Assembly (NCBI GenBank): GCA_035949055.1
Contig: DASZIO010000031.1
Coordinates: 1 to 61,047, forward strand
DNA: 61,047 bases
Source: Bog-756 sp035949055
Lineage (GTDB): Bacteria; Actinomycetota; Acidimicrobiia; Acidimicrobiales; RAAP-2
Direction: 5' to 3'
Made by a program: the position numbers and the translations under genes. The notes beneath the pieces were generated by a model, which did not search any database, had not been told where the DNA came from, and was given only the letters and a program-made list of their open reading frames with translations. Shown piece by piece: positions 51,545-59,405 of this stretch; positions within the stretch are counted from its first letter, which is position 1, and the number at the start of each line of letters is the position of its first letter.

Positions 51545-52140
51545 GCAGACCGCAGCCGGATCGGACGTCGGTCCGATCCCTCCCGCTGATCTTCGTTCTC
51601 TTCGGTCCCGGGGGAGCCGGCAAGGGCACGGTCGCCGCCCGCCTGGTCGATGCAGTTCCCGAGTTGCGGCTGAGCCGTTCGTGGACCACGCGGGCGCGGC
51701 GCCCCGGCGAGCCGGACGACGCGTACGTCTTCGTCGACCGGCCGACGTTCGAGGCCCAGGCGGTGACCGGAGCGTTCTTCGAGTGGGCCGAGTTCCTCGG
51801 CAACCTGTACGGCACCCCGCTACCCGACCCGCTGGCCCCCGGTGACCTCCTTCTCGAGATCGATGTCCAGGGAGCGCGCCAGGTCCGCCAGCAGCGACCG
51901 GATGCCACGCTCATCCTGCTCGCCCCGCCTTCCCCCGATGCCCAGCGCGAGCGCCTGCTGGCGCGCGGCGACGACGAGCCCCATATCGCCGAGCGCCTGG
52001 CAGCAGGGGCCGAGGAGGTGCAGGCCGGCCGTGAGATCGCCGACGCCGTGGTCGTGAACCACGAGGTCGCCCAGGCTACGAGTGAGGTGGCCGCTATAGT
52101 GGAGCGCCGCCGTTCGGCTGGCCAGGGTGGCGGTCCCTAA
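51541..52140 (+). CDS. gmk: Guanylate kinase, probable CTG start
   Basis: Gmk phosphorylates GMP to GDP. The frame contains LIFVLFGPGGAGKGTVAARL (Walker A), the GMP-binding SWTTRARRPGEPDD and YVFVDRPTF, and LLLEIDVQGARQVR. Between the in-frame stop at 51475 and the P-loop there is no ATG, GTG or TTG; the first TTG (51664) lies after the P-loop and would give a dead enzyme. CTG 51541 overlaps the mihF stop as CTGA and gives 199 residues, the family length. CTG 51586 is a shorter alternative. Confidence 0.88.
   Translation: MSRPQPDRTSVRSLPLIFVLFGPGGAGKGTVAARLVDAVPELRLSRSWTTRARRPGEPDDAYVFVDRPTFEAQAVTGAFFEWAEFLGNLYGTPLPDPLAPGDLLLEIDVQGARQVRQQRPDATLILLAPPSPDAQRERLLARGDDEPHIAERLAAGAEEVQAGREIADAVVVNHEVAQATSEVAAIVERRRSAGQGGGP
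52095..52100 (+). promoter_or_regulatory. Putative -10 box for rpoZ inside the gmk 3' end
   Basis: TATAGT, the same hexamer as at the pyr promoter, lies in the last codons of gmk. It would give rpoZ a leader of about 110 bases. Confidence 0.35.
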
Positions 52141-52216
52141 CCGGAGCCGACGACTGGTCGTCCCGCCACCGGCCGGGGTGGCGCCCATCGACACCCGACC
52201 GACCTGGAGAATACTG

Positions 52217-52597
52217 ATGGCTCAGGATCAGACCACGCTCATGGACCCGCCCATCGAGGCGCTACTCGACAAGGTCGACTCCAAGTTCACCCTGGTGGCC
52301 CTGGCGTCTCGGCGGGCCCGCCAGGTCAACAGCTACTACAACTCCCTGGGTGAGGGCCTCGGGGTCGTGGTGCCGCCCCAGGTAGCCTCGCCCTCAGGGA
52401 AGCCGCTGTCGATTGCCTTCGAGGAGGTGGCCGAGGGAAAGGCCACCTACTCCCGTCCGGACCCCGAGGAGCTGGCCGCGGCCGAGGCCGCTGCGCTGGC
52501 GCTGTTGGAGGGTGAGGGCGAGGGTGTCGTCGAGGGCGAGGATGAAGCAGGTGGCGAGAACGCGGCGACTCCGGTGACGGAGGATGGCACCGACTAG
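52217..52597 (+). CDS. rpoZ: RNA polymerase omega subunit
   Basis: Omega chaperones beta-prime and completes the RNA polymerase core. PPIEALLDKVDSKFTLVALASRRARQVNSYY is the conserved core, followed by KPLSIAFEEVAEGKATY. The 126-residue product is longer than usual because of a C-terminal tail of about 40 residues that is almost all Ala, Glu, Gly and Asp. A GGAG stands eight bases before ATG 52217. The gene sits between gmk and coaBC, as expected. Confidence 0.95.
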   Translation: MAQDQTTLMDPPIEALLDKVDSKFTLVALASRRARQVNSYYNSLGEGLGVVVPPQVASPSGKPLSIAFEEVAEGKATYSRPDPEELAAAEAAALALLEGEGEGVVEGEDEAGGENAATPVTEDGTD

Positions 52598-52672
52598 CCA
52601 GTCGGTCTCGAGGGGCTTTCGGGGAGAGATGATCGCGTCACGGATGGCGACCACAGGGGCCGGGATCGGCGA

Positions 52673-53887
52673 ATGAGCAGCCCGAGCCGCGCGTCGACAC
52701 CGTTCGTGGTCCTCGGGGTGTCGGCCGGCATCGCCGCCTACAAGGCAGTCGAGGTCTGCCGGCGGTTGGTCGATGCCGGTGTGCACGTCGCCCCGGTGCT
52801 CACCGACCGGGCCACCCGGTTCGTGGGCCGGACCACCTTCGACGCGCTGGGCTCGGAACCGGCCCAGACCAGCTTGTGGGACGAGCCGAGCCCCATCCCG
52901 CACACACGACTCGGCCAACTGGCCGACCTGGTGGTCGTGGTCCCGGCCACGGCAGACCTGCTCGCCCGCTACGCCGGGGGGTTCGCCGATGACCTCCTCA
53001 CCGCCACCCTGCTGGCGACCAGGGCACCGGTGGTGGTGTGTCCGGCCATGCACACCGAGATGTGGGAGCACCCCGCCGTCCGGCACAACCTCGGCATCCT
53101 CGAGGCGCGCGGTGTGTCGGTGGTGCCCCCCGAGGCCGGCCGCCTGGCCGGTGGAGACGACGGTGAGGGCCGGATGGCCGAACCGGCCGTGATCGTCGCC
53201 GCGGTGCTGGAGCAACTCGGGCGGGCGCAGCGGAGCGACCTGGCCGGCGTCCGGGTGGTGGTCTCCGCCGGCGGTACCCGCGAACCGATCGACCCGGTCC
53301 GGTTCATCTCCAACCGGTCGTCGGGAAAACAGGGTCACGCCCTGGCCGAGGCGGCCCGCCGCCGTGGGGCCGACGTAGTCCTGGTGACCACCACCCCCCG
53401 GCCCGTGAGCCCGGGGCTCACCGTCGACCGGGTCGAGACCGCAGCCGACATGGAGGCGGCCATGCTGGCCCGGGCCGAGGACGCCGACGTCGTGGTGATG
53501 GCGGCGGCCGTGGCCGACTTCCGTCCCAAGCGGGCCGCGGGGTCCAAGTTGGCCAAGGCGGACGGCGTGCCGGACCTGGTCCTCGAGCCCACCCCGGACA
53601 TCCTCGCCGAGCTCGGCCGGAGGCGGAAGGACGGCCAGGTCCTGGTGGGGTTCGCCGCCGAGACCGGGTCGTTCGGCGGCCGGCCGGCGACCAAGCTCGT
53701 GACCAAGGGAGTCGACCTGATGGTGGCCAACGACGTGGCCGCCCCCGGGGTCGGGTTCGACCACGACACCAACGAGGTCACCGTGTTCGGCGCGGACGGT
53801 TCGGTGACAGCCGTCCCGATGAGCTCGAAGGACGCGGTCGCCGACGCCATCTTGGATAGGGTGGGCGCGCTGCTGTGCCCCCGGTGA
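52673..53887 (+). CDS. coaBC: Bifunctional phosphopantothenoylcysteine decarboxylase / phosphopantothenate–cysteine ligase
   Basis: CoaBC performs two steps of coenzyme A synthesis. The N-terminal CoaC flavoprotein domain (residues 1 to about 185) shows GVSAGIAAYKAVEVCRRL, PHTRLGQLADLVVVVPATADLLARYAGGFADDL and CPAMHTEMWEHPAV. The CoaB domain has VVVSAGGTREPIDPVRFISNRSSGKQG, AAAVADFRP, LEPTPDILAELG and the substrate-binding lysine region KLVTKGVDLMVANDV. 404 residues, normal length. It follows rpoZ after 75 bp. Confidence 0.96.
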   Translation: MSSPSRASTPFVVLGVSAGIAAYKAVEVCRRLVDAGVHVAPVLTDRATRFVGRTTFDALGSEPAQTSLWDEPSPIPHTRLGQLADLVVVVPATADLLARYAGGFADDLLTATLLATRAPVVVCPAMHTEMWEHPAVRHNLGILEARGVSVVPPEAGRLAGGDDGEGRMAEPAVIVAAVLEQLGRAQRSDLAGVRVVVSAGGTREPIDPVRFISNRSSGKQGHALAEAARRRGADVVLVTTTPRPVSPGLTVDRVETAADMEAAMLARAEDADVVVMAAAVADFRPKRAAGSKLAKADGVPDLVLEPTPDILAELGRRRKDGQVLVGFAAETGSFGGRPATKLVTKGVDLMVANDVAAPGVGFDHDTNEVTVFGADGSVTAVPMSSKDAVADAILDRVGALLCPR

Positions 53888-53964
53888 CCCGGGCCTGCCG
53901 GGCCTTGGCGTCCGGCGGCACCGACAGTCCCGGCACGCCCGTTCTGATCGCCGCCGACGGCGTC

Positions 53965-54002
53965 AGCCCCCGACCAGACCAGGGCGAGAGCCCCCGACCA
54001 GA
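53965..54002 (+). repeat. Two perfect 14-bp direct repeats abutting the metK start
   Basis: AGCCCCCGACCAGA occurs at 53965–53978 and 53989–54002, a 24-bp period with a 10-bp spacer. The second copy ends at the base before ATG 54003. It could be an operator or part of a translation-control element; no known SAM riboswitch core is recognisable. Confidence 0.75.
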
Positions 54003-55211
54003 ATGGAACGCCACGTGAGCACCCGATACACCTTCACCTCGGAGTCGGTGACCGAGGGCCATCCCGACAAGATGGCCGACCAGATCTCCGACTCGGTTCT
54101 CGATGCCTTGCTGGCCGAGGACCCGGACAGCCGGGTGGCGTGCGAGACCCTGCTCACCACCGGGCTGGTGCTGGTGGCCGGCGAGATCACCACCACCACA
54201 TACGTGGACATCCCGAAGCTGGTGCGCAAGACGGTGCTCGACATCGGCTACGACGATGATGCCTACGGGATCGACGGCAACACGTGCGGGGTCATCGTCT
54301 CGCTCGACGAGCAGTCGCCGAACATCGGTCAAGGAGTCGACAACGCGTTCGAGGTCCGGGCCGGGACCGGCGGGGAGGACGTGCTCAACGCCCAGGGCGC
54401 CGGCGACCAGGGGATGATGTTCGGTTACGCCTGCGACGAGACGCCGGACCTCATGCCCCTGCCGATCTGGCTGGCCCACCGGCTCGCCCAACGCCTGGCC
54501 CAGGTGCGCCGGGTCGGAGTGCTCCCGTACTTGCGACCGGACGGGAAGACCCAGGTGAGCGTGACCTACGAGGACGGCCGTCCGGTGGCCCTCGAGACCG
54601 TCCTCATCTCCACCCAGCACGACCCCGGCGTGGACCTCGAGACCCTGCTCCTCCCCGATCTCCGCGACAACGTGATCAACCCCCTGCTGCCGCCCGATCT
54701 CGACACCGACGACCTGCGCATCCTGGCCAACCCGACCGGGGTCTTCGAGCTCGGCGGGCCGCATGCCGACACCGGACTGACCGGCCGCAAGATCATCGTC
54801 GACACGTACGGCGGGATGGCTCGGCACGGCGGCGGGGCGTTCTCGGGCAAGGACCCCTCCAAGGTGGACCGCTCAGCCGCCTATGCAGCCAGATGGGTGG
54901 CCAAGAACCTGGTGGCGGCCGGCGCGGCGACCCGGTGCGAGGTGCAAGTGGCGTACGCCATCGGGGTGGCCCGGCCGGTGTCGGTGTTGGTCGAGACGTT
55001 CGGCACCGAGCGGTGCGAGCCGAATCGGATCGTCGCCGCGGTGGACGACGTGTTCGATCTGCGACCGGCGGCCATCGTCCGCGACCTCGATCTCAAGCAG
55101 CCCATCTACCGGAAGACATCGGCCTACGGCCATTTCGGTCGCTCCGAGAAGGAGTTCACCTGGGAGGACACGTCCCGGGCCGATGACCTGAAGCAGGCCC
55201 TCGGGCTCTGA
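54003..55211 (+). CDS. metK: S-adenosylmethionine synthetase
   Basis: MetK makes SAM from methionine and ATP. The 402-residue protein has FTSESVTEGHPDKMADQISD, GEITTTTYVDIP, the signature GAGDQGMMFGYA, the P-loop-like GGGAFSGKDPSKVDRSAAYAARW and YGHFGRSEKEFTWE near the end. ATG 54003 is given; GTG 54015 (MSTRYTF) has a GGAA Shine-Dalgarno-like site six bases upstream and gives the more usual N-terminus. The 115-bp gap before it holds the direct repeats and no gene. Confidence 0.96.
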   Translation: MERHVSTRYTFTSESVTEGHPDKMADQISDSVLDALLAEDPDSRVACETLLTTGLVLVAGEITTTTYVDIPKLVRKTVLDIGYDDDAYGIDGNTCGVIVSLDEQSPNIGQGVDNAFEVRAGTGGEDVLNAQGAGDQGMMFGYACDETPDLMPLPIWLAHRLAQRLAQVRRVGVLPYLRPDGKTQVSVTYEDGRPVALETVLISTQHDPGVDLETLLLPDLRDNVINPLLPPDLDTDDLRILANPTGVFELGGPHADTGLTGRKIIVDTYGGMARHGGGAFSGKDPSKVDRSAAYAARWVAKNLVAAGAATRCEVQVAYAIGVARPVSVLVETFGTERCEPNRIVAAVDDVFDLRPAAIVRDLDLKQPIYRKTSAYGHFGRSEKEFTWEDTSRADDLKQALGL

Positions 55212-55312
55212 CCGGCCCGCCGCCGACGGCTCCGCCGGCGCATGCCGGCGCGGGCGACCCTGATCCGCGGCGCGGCCCGGGGACCGACGGCCCGGGGGCC
55301 GCGCCGCGCACC

Positions 55313-57100
55313 GTGCGGGTCGTGCCCGATGTGCCCGCCATCCAACGGCGATTCGACTACACGGTGCCTGCGGCGCTCGAGGGCGAGATCCGCCTGGGCA
55401 GCCGGGTGCGGATCGACCTCCACGGTCGCCGGGTCGGCGGTTGGGTGGTGGAGGACCGGGTCGAGGCCGTCCCGGGCGTCGCACTCAAGCCACTGGCCGG
55501 TTCGAGCGGTGAGGGCCCCCCTCCCTCGGTGGTGGCGGTGGCCGAGTGGGCGGCGTGGCGCTGGTCCGGACCCCTCTCGTCGATGCTCGGCTCGGCCTCA
55601 CCTCCACGGGTGGTCCGGCTGAGCGCAGAGTCGCGATCAAACCGGTCCCGTCCCGCCATGCCGAGCAGCTCGCCGATGGGCTCGCCCCCTTCACCGGGCG
55701 GCGGGTCGGTGTCCATCGTGACCGACGCGCTGACCGGGCCCGGTTCGCCTTCGGTCGTCCGGTTGGCCCCGGCGCTCGACGCCGCCCTGCTGGTGAGCGA
55801 AGTCGTCCATCGTCTCGGGGGCCACAGCGTCCTCATCCTTGCGCCCTCACGGGCTCGGGCCGCGCAGGTGGCTGATCGGCTGGCCCGCTCGGGGGTCGAG
55901 ACCGCCCTCCTTCCGGACCAGTGGGAGCAGGCCGCGTCGGGGCGGGCGGCGGTCGTGGGCGCCCGTGCCGCGGCCTGGGCGCCGATCGAGCGGCTGCGGG
56001 GTGCGGTGGTGCTGGACGCCCACGACGAGGCCTACCGGGAGGAGCGGGCGCCGAACTGGTCGGCGGTCGACGTCGTCATCGAGCGGGCCCGACGCCACGG
56101 CGCCCCGGTGATCCTGGTCTCAGCGTGCCCGCCCGTCACTCAGACCGAAGGGGTCCGGGTGGTGCACACCGAACGGCCCCTCGAACGGCGCGGCTGGCCC
56201 ATCCTGGAGACCGTCGACCGCACCGCCGACGATCCCCGCACCGGACTGGTCTCCGAACGCCTGGCGCGTTTGTTGCACACCGTGCTCGAGGGGCCGGCGG
56301 GCCGGGCGGTGTGCATCCTCAACCGCACCGGCCGCATCCGTTTGCTGGCCTGCGTCCACTGCGGGTCGGTGGTCCGGTGCACGAGGTGTGGCGGGGCGAT
56401 GGCCCAGCCCGCCGCCGGGGGCGCGCTGCAGTGCCGGCGTTGCCAGGAGAACCGGCCGCCCGTGTGTGCCGAATGCGACTCGTCTCGCCTCAGGTCCATC
56501 CGGATCGGGGTCACCCGGGCCACGGAGGAGCTCTCGGCCCTGACCGGCGTCGAGGCGGTGGAGGTGACCGGTAGCTCGGCGCCCGAGGTCCCCGGGACGG
56601 CCCGCCTGGTGGTCGGGACAGAGGCGGCGCTACACCGGGTCGGACGGGCCGATGCGGTGGCCTTCCTCGAGTTCGACCAACACCTGCTGGCCCCGCGTTT
56701 CTTGGCTGCCGAGCAGTCGTTGGCCCTGCTGGCTCGGGCCTCTCGCTTGGTCGGGACCCGTGACCGGGGTGGCCGGGTGCTCGTCCAGACCCGGATCCCG
56801 GAGCACGAGGTCCTGCGCGCCGCCGAGCGCGCCGACCCCGGGTTGCTGACGGCCGCCGAGCGCCCCCTCCGACGGAGCCTCGAGCTCCCGCCGTTCGGTG
56901 CCCTGTCCGCGCTGCGCGGCCCGGGCGGGGCCGGGCTGGCTGCCGGGCTCGCCCTGCGCCCCACCCTGACCACTTCGTCGCTCGGGCCCGATCGCTGGCT
57001 GGTCCACGCCCCGGATCACCAAACCCTGTGCGATGCACTGGCCACCGTGGAGCGGCCGGCCGAACGGGTGCGGGTCGAGGTCGATCCCATCGACGTCTGA
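55313..57100 (+). CDS. priA: PriA-type primosomal protein N', ATPase-degenerate
   Basis: PriA restarts stalled replication forks. The 595-residue protein keeps the 3'-DNA-binding domain (VVPDVPAIQRRFDYTVPAALEGEIRLGSRVRI split over strands) and the eight-cysteine zinc region (CVHCGSVVRCTRCGG, CRRCQENRPPVCAEC). The Walker A loop GSGKT is missing and the DEAD/H-like box is replaced by LDAHDEAYREERAPNW, so helicase activity is unlikely. This loss is known for actinobacterial PriA. GTG 55313 gives the standard start MRVVPDVP. Confidence 0.92.
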   Translation: MRVVPDVPAIQRRFDYTVPAALEGEIRLGSRVRIDLHGRRVGGWVVEDRVEAVPGVALKPLAGSSGEGPPPSVVAVAEWAAWRWSGPLSSMLGSASPPRVVRLSAESRSNRSRPAMPSSSPMGSPPSPGGGSVSIVTDALTGPGSPSVVRLAPALDAALLVSEVVHRLGGHSVLILAPSRARAAQVADRLARSGVETALLPDQWEQAASGRAAVVGARAAAWAPIERLRGAVVLDAHDEAYREERAPNWSAVDVVIERARRHGAPVILVSACPPVTQTEGVRVVHTERPLERRGWPILETVDRTADDPRTGLVSERLARLLHTVLEGPAGRAVCILNRTGRIRLLACVHCGSVVRCTRCGGAMAQPAAGGALQCRRCQENRPPVCAECDSSRLRSIRIGVTRATEELSALTGVEAVEVTGSSAPEVPGTARLVVGTEAALHRVGRADAVAFLEFDQHLLAPRFLAAEQSLALLARASRLVGTRDRGGRVLVQTRIPEHEVLRAAERADPGLLTAAERPLRRSLELPPFGALSALRGPGGAGLAAGLALRPTLTTSSLGPDRWLVHAPDHQTLCDALATVERPAERVRVEVDPIDV

Positions 57101-57145
57101 ACCGGGAGCGCTGGTCACCATCGGGTGGCGCCCTACACTGGGGGT

Positions 57146-57691
57146 ATGTCCGCCTACCCCGTGCGTACCTACGGCGATCCGGTGCTGAAGCAGGCCGCCC
57201 GCCCGGTCGACCAGGTCGACGCGACGCTGGCCCGCCTGGTGGACGACATGGTCGAGACCATGTACGACTCCGAGGGAGCAGGGCTCGCCGCCCCGCAGGT
57301 CGGGGTGCAGAAGCGGCTCTTCGTCTACGACGTGGGGGAGGGTCCCCGGACCATGATCAACCCGTCCATCGTCGAGCTGGAGGGCGAGTGGTACTACGAC
57401 GAGGGGTGCCTGTCGATACCGGGCCTCCGACTGGGCATCGTCCGCCCGAATCGGGTGCACATCCAGGGCTACGGCCTCGACGGCGAGGAGCTCTCCATCG
57501 AGGCCGACGAGTTCCTCGGGCGGGTCTTCCAGCACGAGGTCGACCATCTGGACGGCGTGCTCATGCTGGAACGCCTCGACGACGACCTGCGGCGTCAGGC
57601 GTTGCGTGTCCTCCGCGACCGCTCGCTCGGTCTCGACACCACGGCCATGGAGGCCAAGCTGGTGTCGGCCGGTAGCGACCGCGACGTATGA
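57146..57691 (+). CDS. def: Peptide deformylase
   Basis: Def removes the formyl group from new proteins. The 181-residue protein has all three motifs: GAGLAAPQVGVQ, DEGCLSIPGL (metal Cys) and QHEVDHLDGVL (HExxH-type metal His and catalytic Glu). A long C-terminal helix extends past the core. ATG 57146 is preferred to GTG 57125 because a TACACT box at 57134–57139 lies six bases before the ATG, between the two candidates. It is paired with fmt. Confidence 0.96.
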   Translation: MSAYPVRTYGDPVLKQAARPVDQVDATLARLVDDMVETMYDSEGAGLAAPQVGVQKRLFVYDVGEGPRTMINPSIVELEGEWYYDEGCLSIPGLRLGIVRPNRVHIQGYGLDGEELSIEADEFLGRVFQHEVDHLDGVLMLERLDDDLRRQALRVLRDRSLGLDTTAMEAKLVSAGSDRDV

Positions 57692-57718
57692 CCCCTTCCT
57701 GACCCAGGTCACGGCACC

Positions 57719-58615
57719 ATGGCCCGGCTGGTCTTTCTCGGCACTCCCGAGGCCGCAGTGGCGCCGCTCCGCACACTGGTGGAGGCCGGCCACGACGTGG
57801 GTCTGGTGGTCACCCGGCCCGACAAGCGACGAGGGCGGGGCGGGGCCCTGCACCCGAGCCCGGTGAAGGCGGCTGCGACCGAGCTGGGCCTCCGGGTGAC
57901 CGATCGGCTCGAGGATGTCCCCTCGGCCGGGGCGGAGCTGGGCGTGGTCGTGGCCTACGGGCGGATCATCCCAGTGGCCGTCCTCCACGAGCTCCCCATG
58001 GTCAACCTGCACTTCAGCCTGCTTCCCCGTTGGCGGGGGGCCGCTCCCGTGGAGCGGGCGATTCTCGAGGGCGATGCGGAGACCGGGGTATGCCTGATGG
58101 AGGTGGAGGCCGGGCTCGACACCGGTCGCATCTATGCCCGGGCCGACACGACCATCGACGACGACGAGACGGCCGACGAACTCCGCTCCCGCCTGGTCGA
58201 TCTCGGCTGCCGTTTGCTGGCGGACAACCTGGCGGACGGGGTGGCCGGGCTGCCGGTGCCCCGCGACCAGGTCGGCGTGCCCAGCTATGCCGAAAAGATC
58301 CAGCCCGCCGAGCTCGAGATCCGTTGGGCGCAGACCGCCGAGCGGATCCGGCGGGTAGTCCGCCTCGGCCGGGCCTGGACCACGTGGCGCGGCCACCGTC
58401 TCGGCGTGCTGGCGGTCGAGGCGCTGACGATGCCCGGTTACGGACCGAGCGAGGACGGGCGGGTTCCCGGCACGCTCGAAGGGCACACCGTGGTGACGGG
58501 CGGTGGCACCGGCATCGTGCTGGTCTCGGTGCAACCGGAGGGCCGGCGGCCGATGGCCGCGGCGGACTGGAGCCGCGGCCAGCGGGTGGAGCCCGGGGAA
58601 CGGCTGGGACCATGA
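57719..58615 (+). CDS. fmt: Methionyl-tRNA formyltransferase
   Basis: Fmt formylates initiator Met-tRNA using 10-formyl-THF. The 298-residue protein has RLVFLGTPEAAVAPLRTL, VVTRPDKRRGRGGALHPSPVK, the catalytic Asn/His in MVNLHFSLLPRWRGAAPVERAIL (SLLP loop), and a C-terminal OB-like tRNA-binding domain (EIRWAQTAERIRRVVRLG...). ATG 57719 follows def after 27 bp; the stop overlaps the rpe ATG (ATGA). Confidence 0.96.
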   Translation: MARLVFLGTPEAAVAPLRTLVEAGHDVGLVVTRPDKRRGRGGALHPSPVKAAATELGLRVTDRLEDVPSAGAELGVVVAYGRIIPVAVLHELPMVNLHFSLLPRWRGAAPVERAILEGDAETGVCLMEVEAGLDTGRIYARADTTIDDDETADELRSRLVDLGCRLLADNLADGVAGLPVPRDQVGVPSYAEKIQPAELEIRWAQTAERIRRVVRLGRAWTTWRGHRLGVLAVEALTMPGYGPSEDGRVPGTLEGHTVVTGGGTGIVLVSVQPEGRRPMAAADWSRGQRVEPGERLGP

Positions 58616-59361
58616 CCGGCGTGGACGGCTCCGCCCCGACCGCCACCGGTAGGCTCACACGGGCCATGCCGCCCTCACCACCGGTGCCCGAGCTGCGTGT
58701 CGCGCCATCGATACTTTCTGCCGACTTCGGCAATCTGGCCGACGAGGTGGCCGGGGTGACCCCCGGGTCCGACTGGTTGCACGTCGACGTGATGGACGGC
58801 CATTTCGTTCCCAACCTCAGCCTCGGGCCCCCGGTGGTCGCCTCTCTGCGCTCGCACACCGACCTGTTCTTCGACACCCACCTGATGATCACCGATCCGG
58901 ATCGGTACCTCGAGGCGTTCCGGGACGCCGGGTCGGGTGGGTGCACCGTCCACGTGGAGGTCGGGAGGACGACCGAGCTGATCGGGCAGATGCGAGAGCT
59001 CGGCCTGCGGGTGGGGCTGGCGGCCAACCCGGACACGCCGTTCGAGGCCGTCGAGCCGTACCTGTCGGAGGTGGACCTGCTGGTGTGCATGACCGTCTTC
59101 CCCGGTTTCGCCGGCCAGTCGTTCATCGCCGAGGTGATGCCCAAGGTCCGGAAGGTCCGCGAGGCGGTGATCGACCGGGGCCTGGCCGTCGACGTCGAGG
59201 TGGACGGAGGAATCGACCATGAGACCGTGATCGAGGCGGCCCGGTCGGGGGCCAACATCTTCGTGGCCGGCTCCGCCGTGTTCGGCCGGCCACACCCCCT
59301 GGACGAGGTCCGTGCCATCCTCGAGGCCGCGGTGGGGGCAGTGACAGGCGACGGGCGCTGA
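58612..59361 (+). CDS. rpe: Ribulose-phosphate 3-epimerase
   Basis: Rpe interconverts ribulose-5-phosphate and xylulose-5-phosphate; ribulose-5-phosphate also feeds the RibB step encoded downstream. The TIM barrel shows VAPSILSADFGNLADEV, LHVDVMDGHFVPNLSLGPPVV (metal His/Asp), FDTHLMI, MTVFPGFAGQSFI and VEVDGGIDHETV. ATG 58612 gives 249 residues and overlaps fmt by four bases. ATG 58666 gives a more typical N-terminus of 18 fewer residues and cannot be excluded. Confidence 0.94.
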   Translation: MTGVDGSAPTATGRLTRAMPPSPPVPELRVAPSILSADFGNLADEVAGVTPGSDWLHVDVMDGHFVPNLSLGPPVVASLRSHTDLFFDTHLMITDPDRYLEAFRDAGSGGCTVHVEVGRTTELIGQMRELGLRVGLAANPDTPFEAVEPYLSEVDLLVCMTVFPGFAGQSFIAEVMPKVRKVREAVIDRGLAVDVEVDGGIDHETVIEAARSGANIFVAGSAVFGRPHPLDEVRAILEAAVGAVTGDGR

Positions 59362-59405
59362 GCGCGGGCGAGGTCGCCGCCGGCGGACGGCGCGACACCG
59401 AGGGG

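Noticed and set aside
51664..52140. gmk beginning at TTG 51664
   Set aside because: This start would delete the nucleotide-binding P-loop, which is encoded intact just upstream in the same frame.
53888..54002. A SAM riboswitch before metK
   Set aside because: I could not find the conserved core or pairing of any SAM riboswitch class; only a direct repeat is evident.
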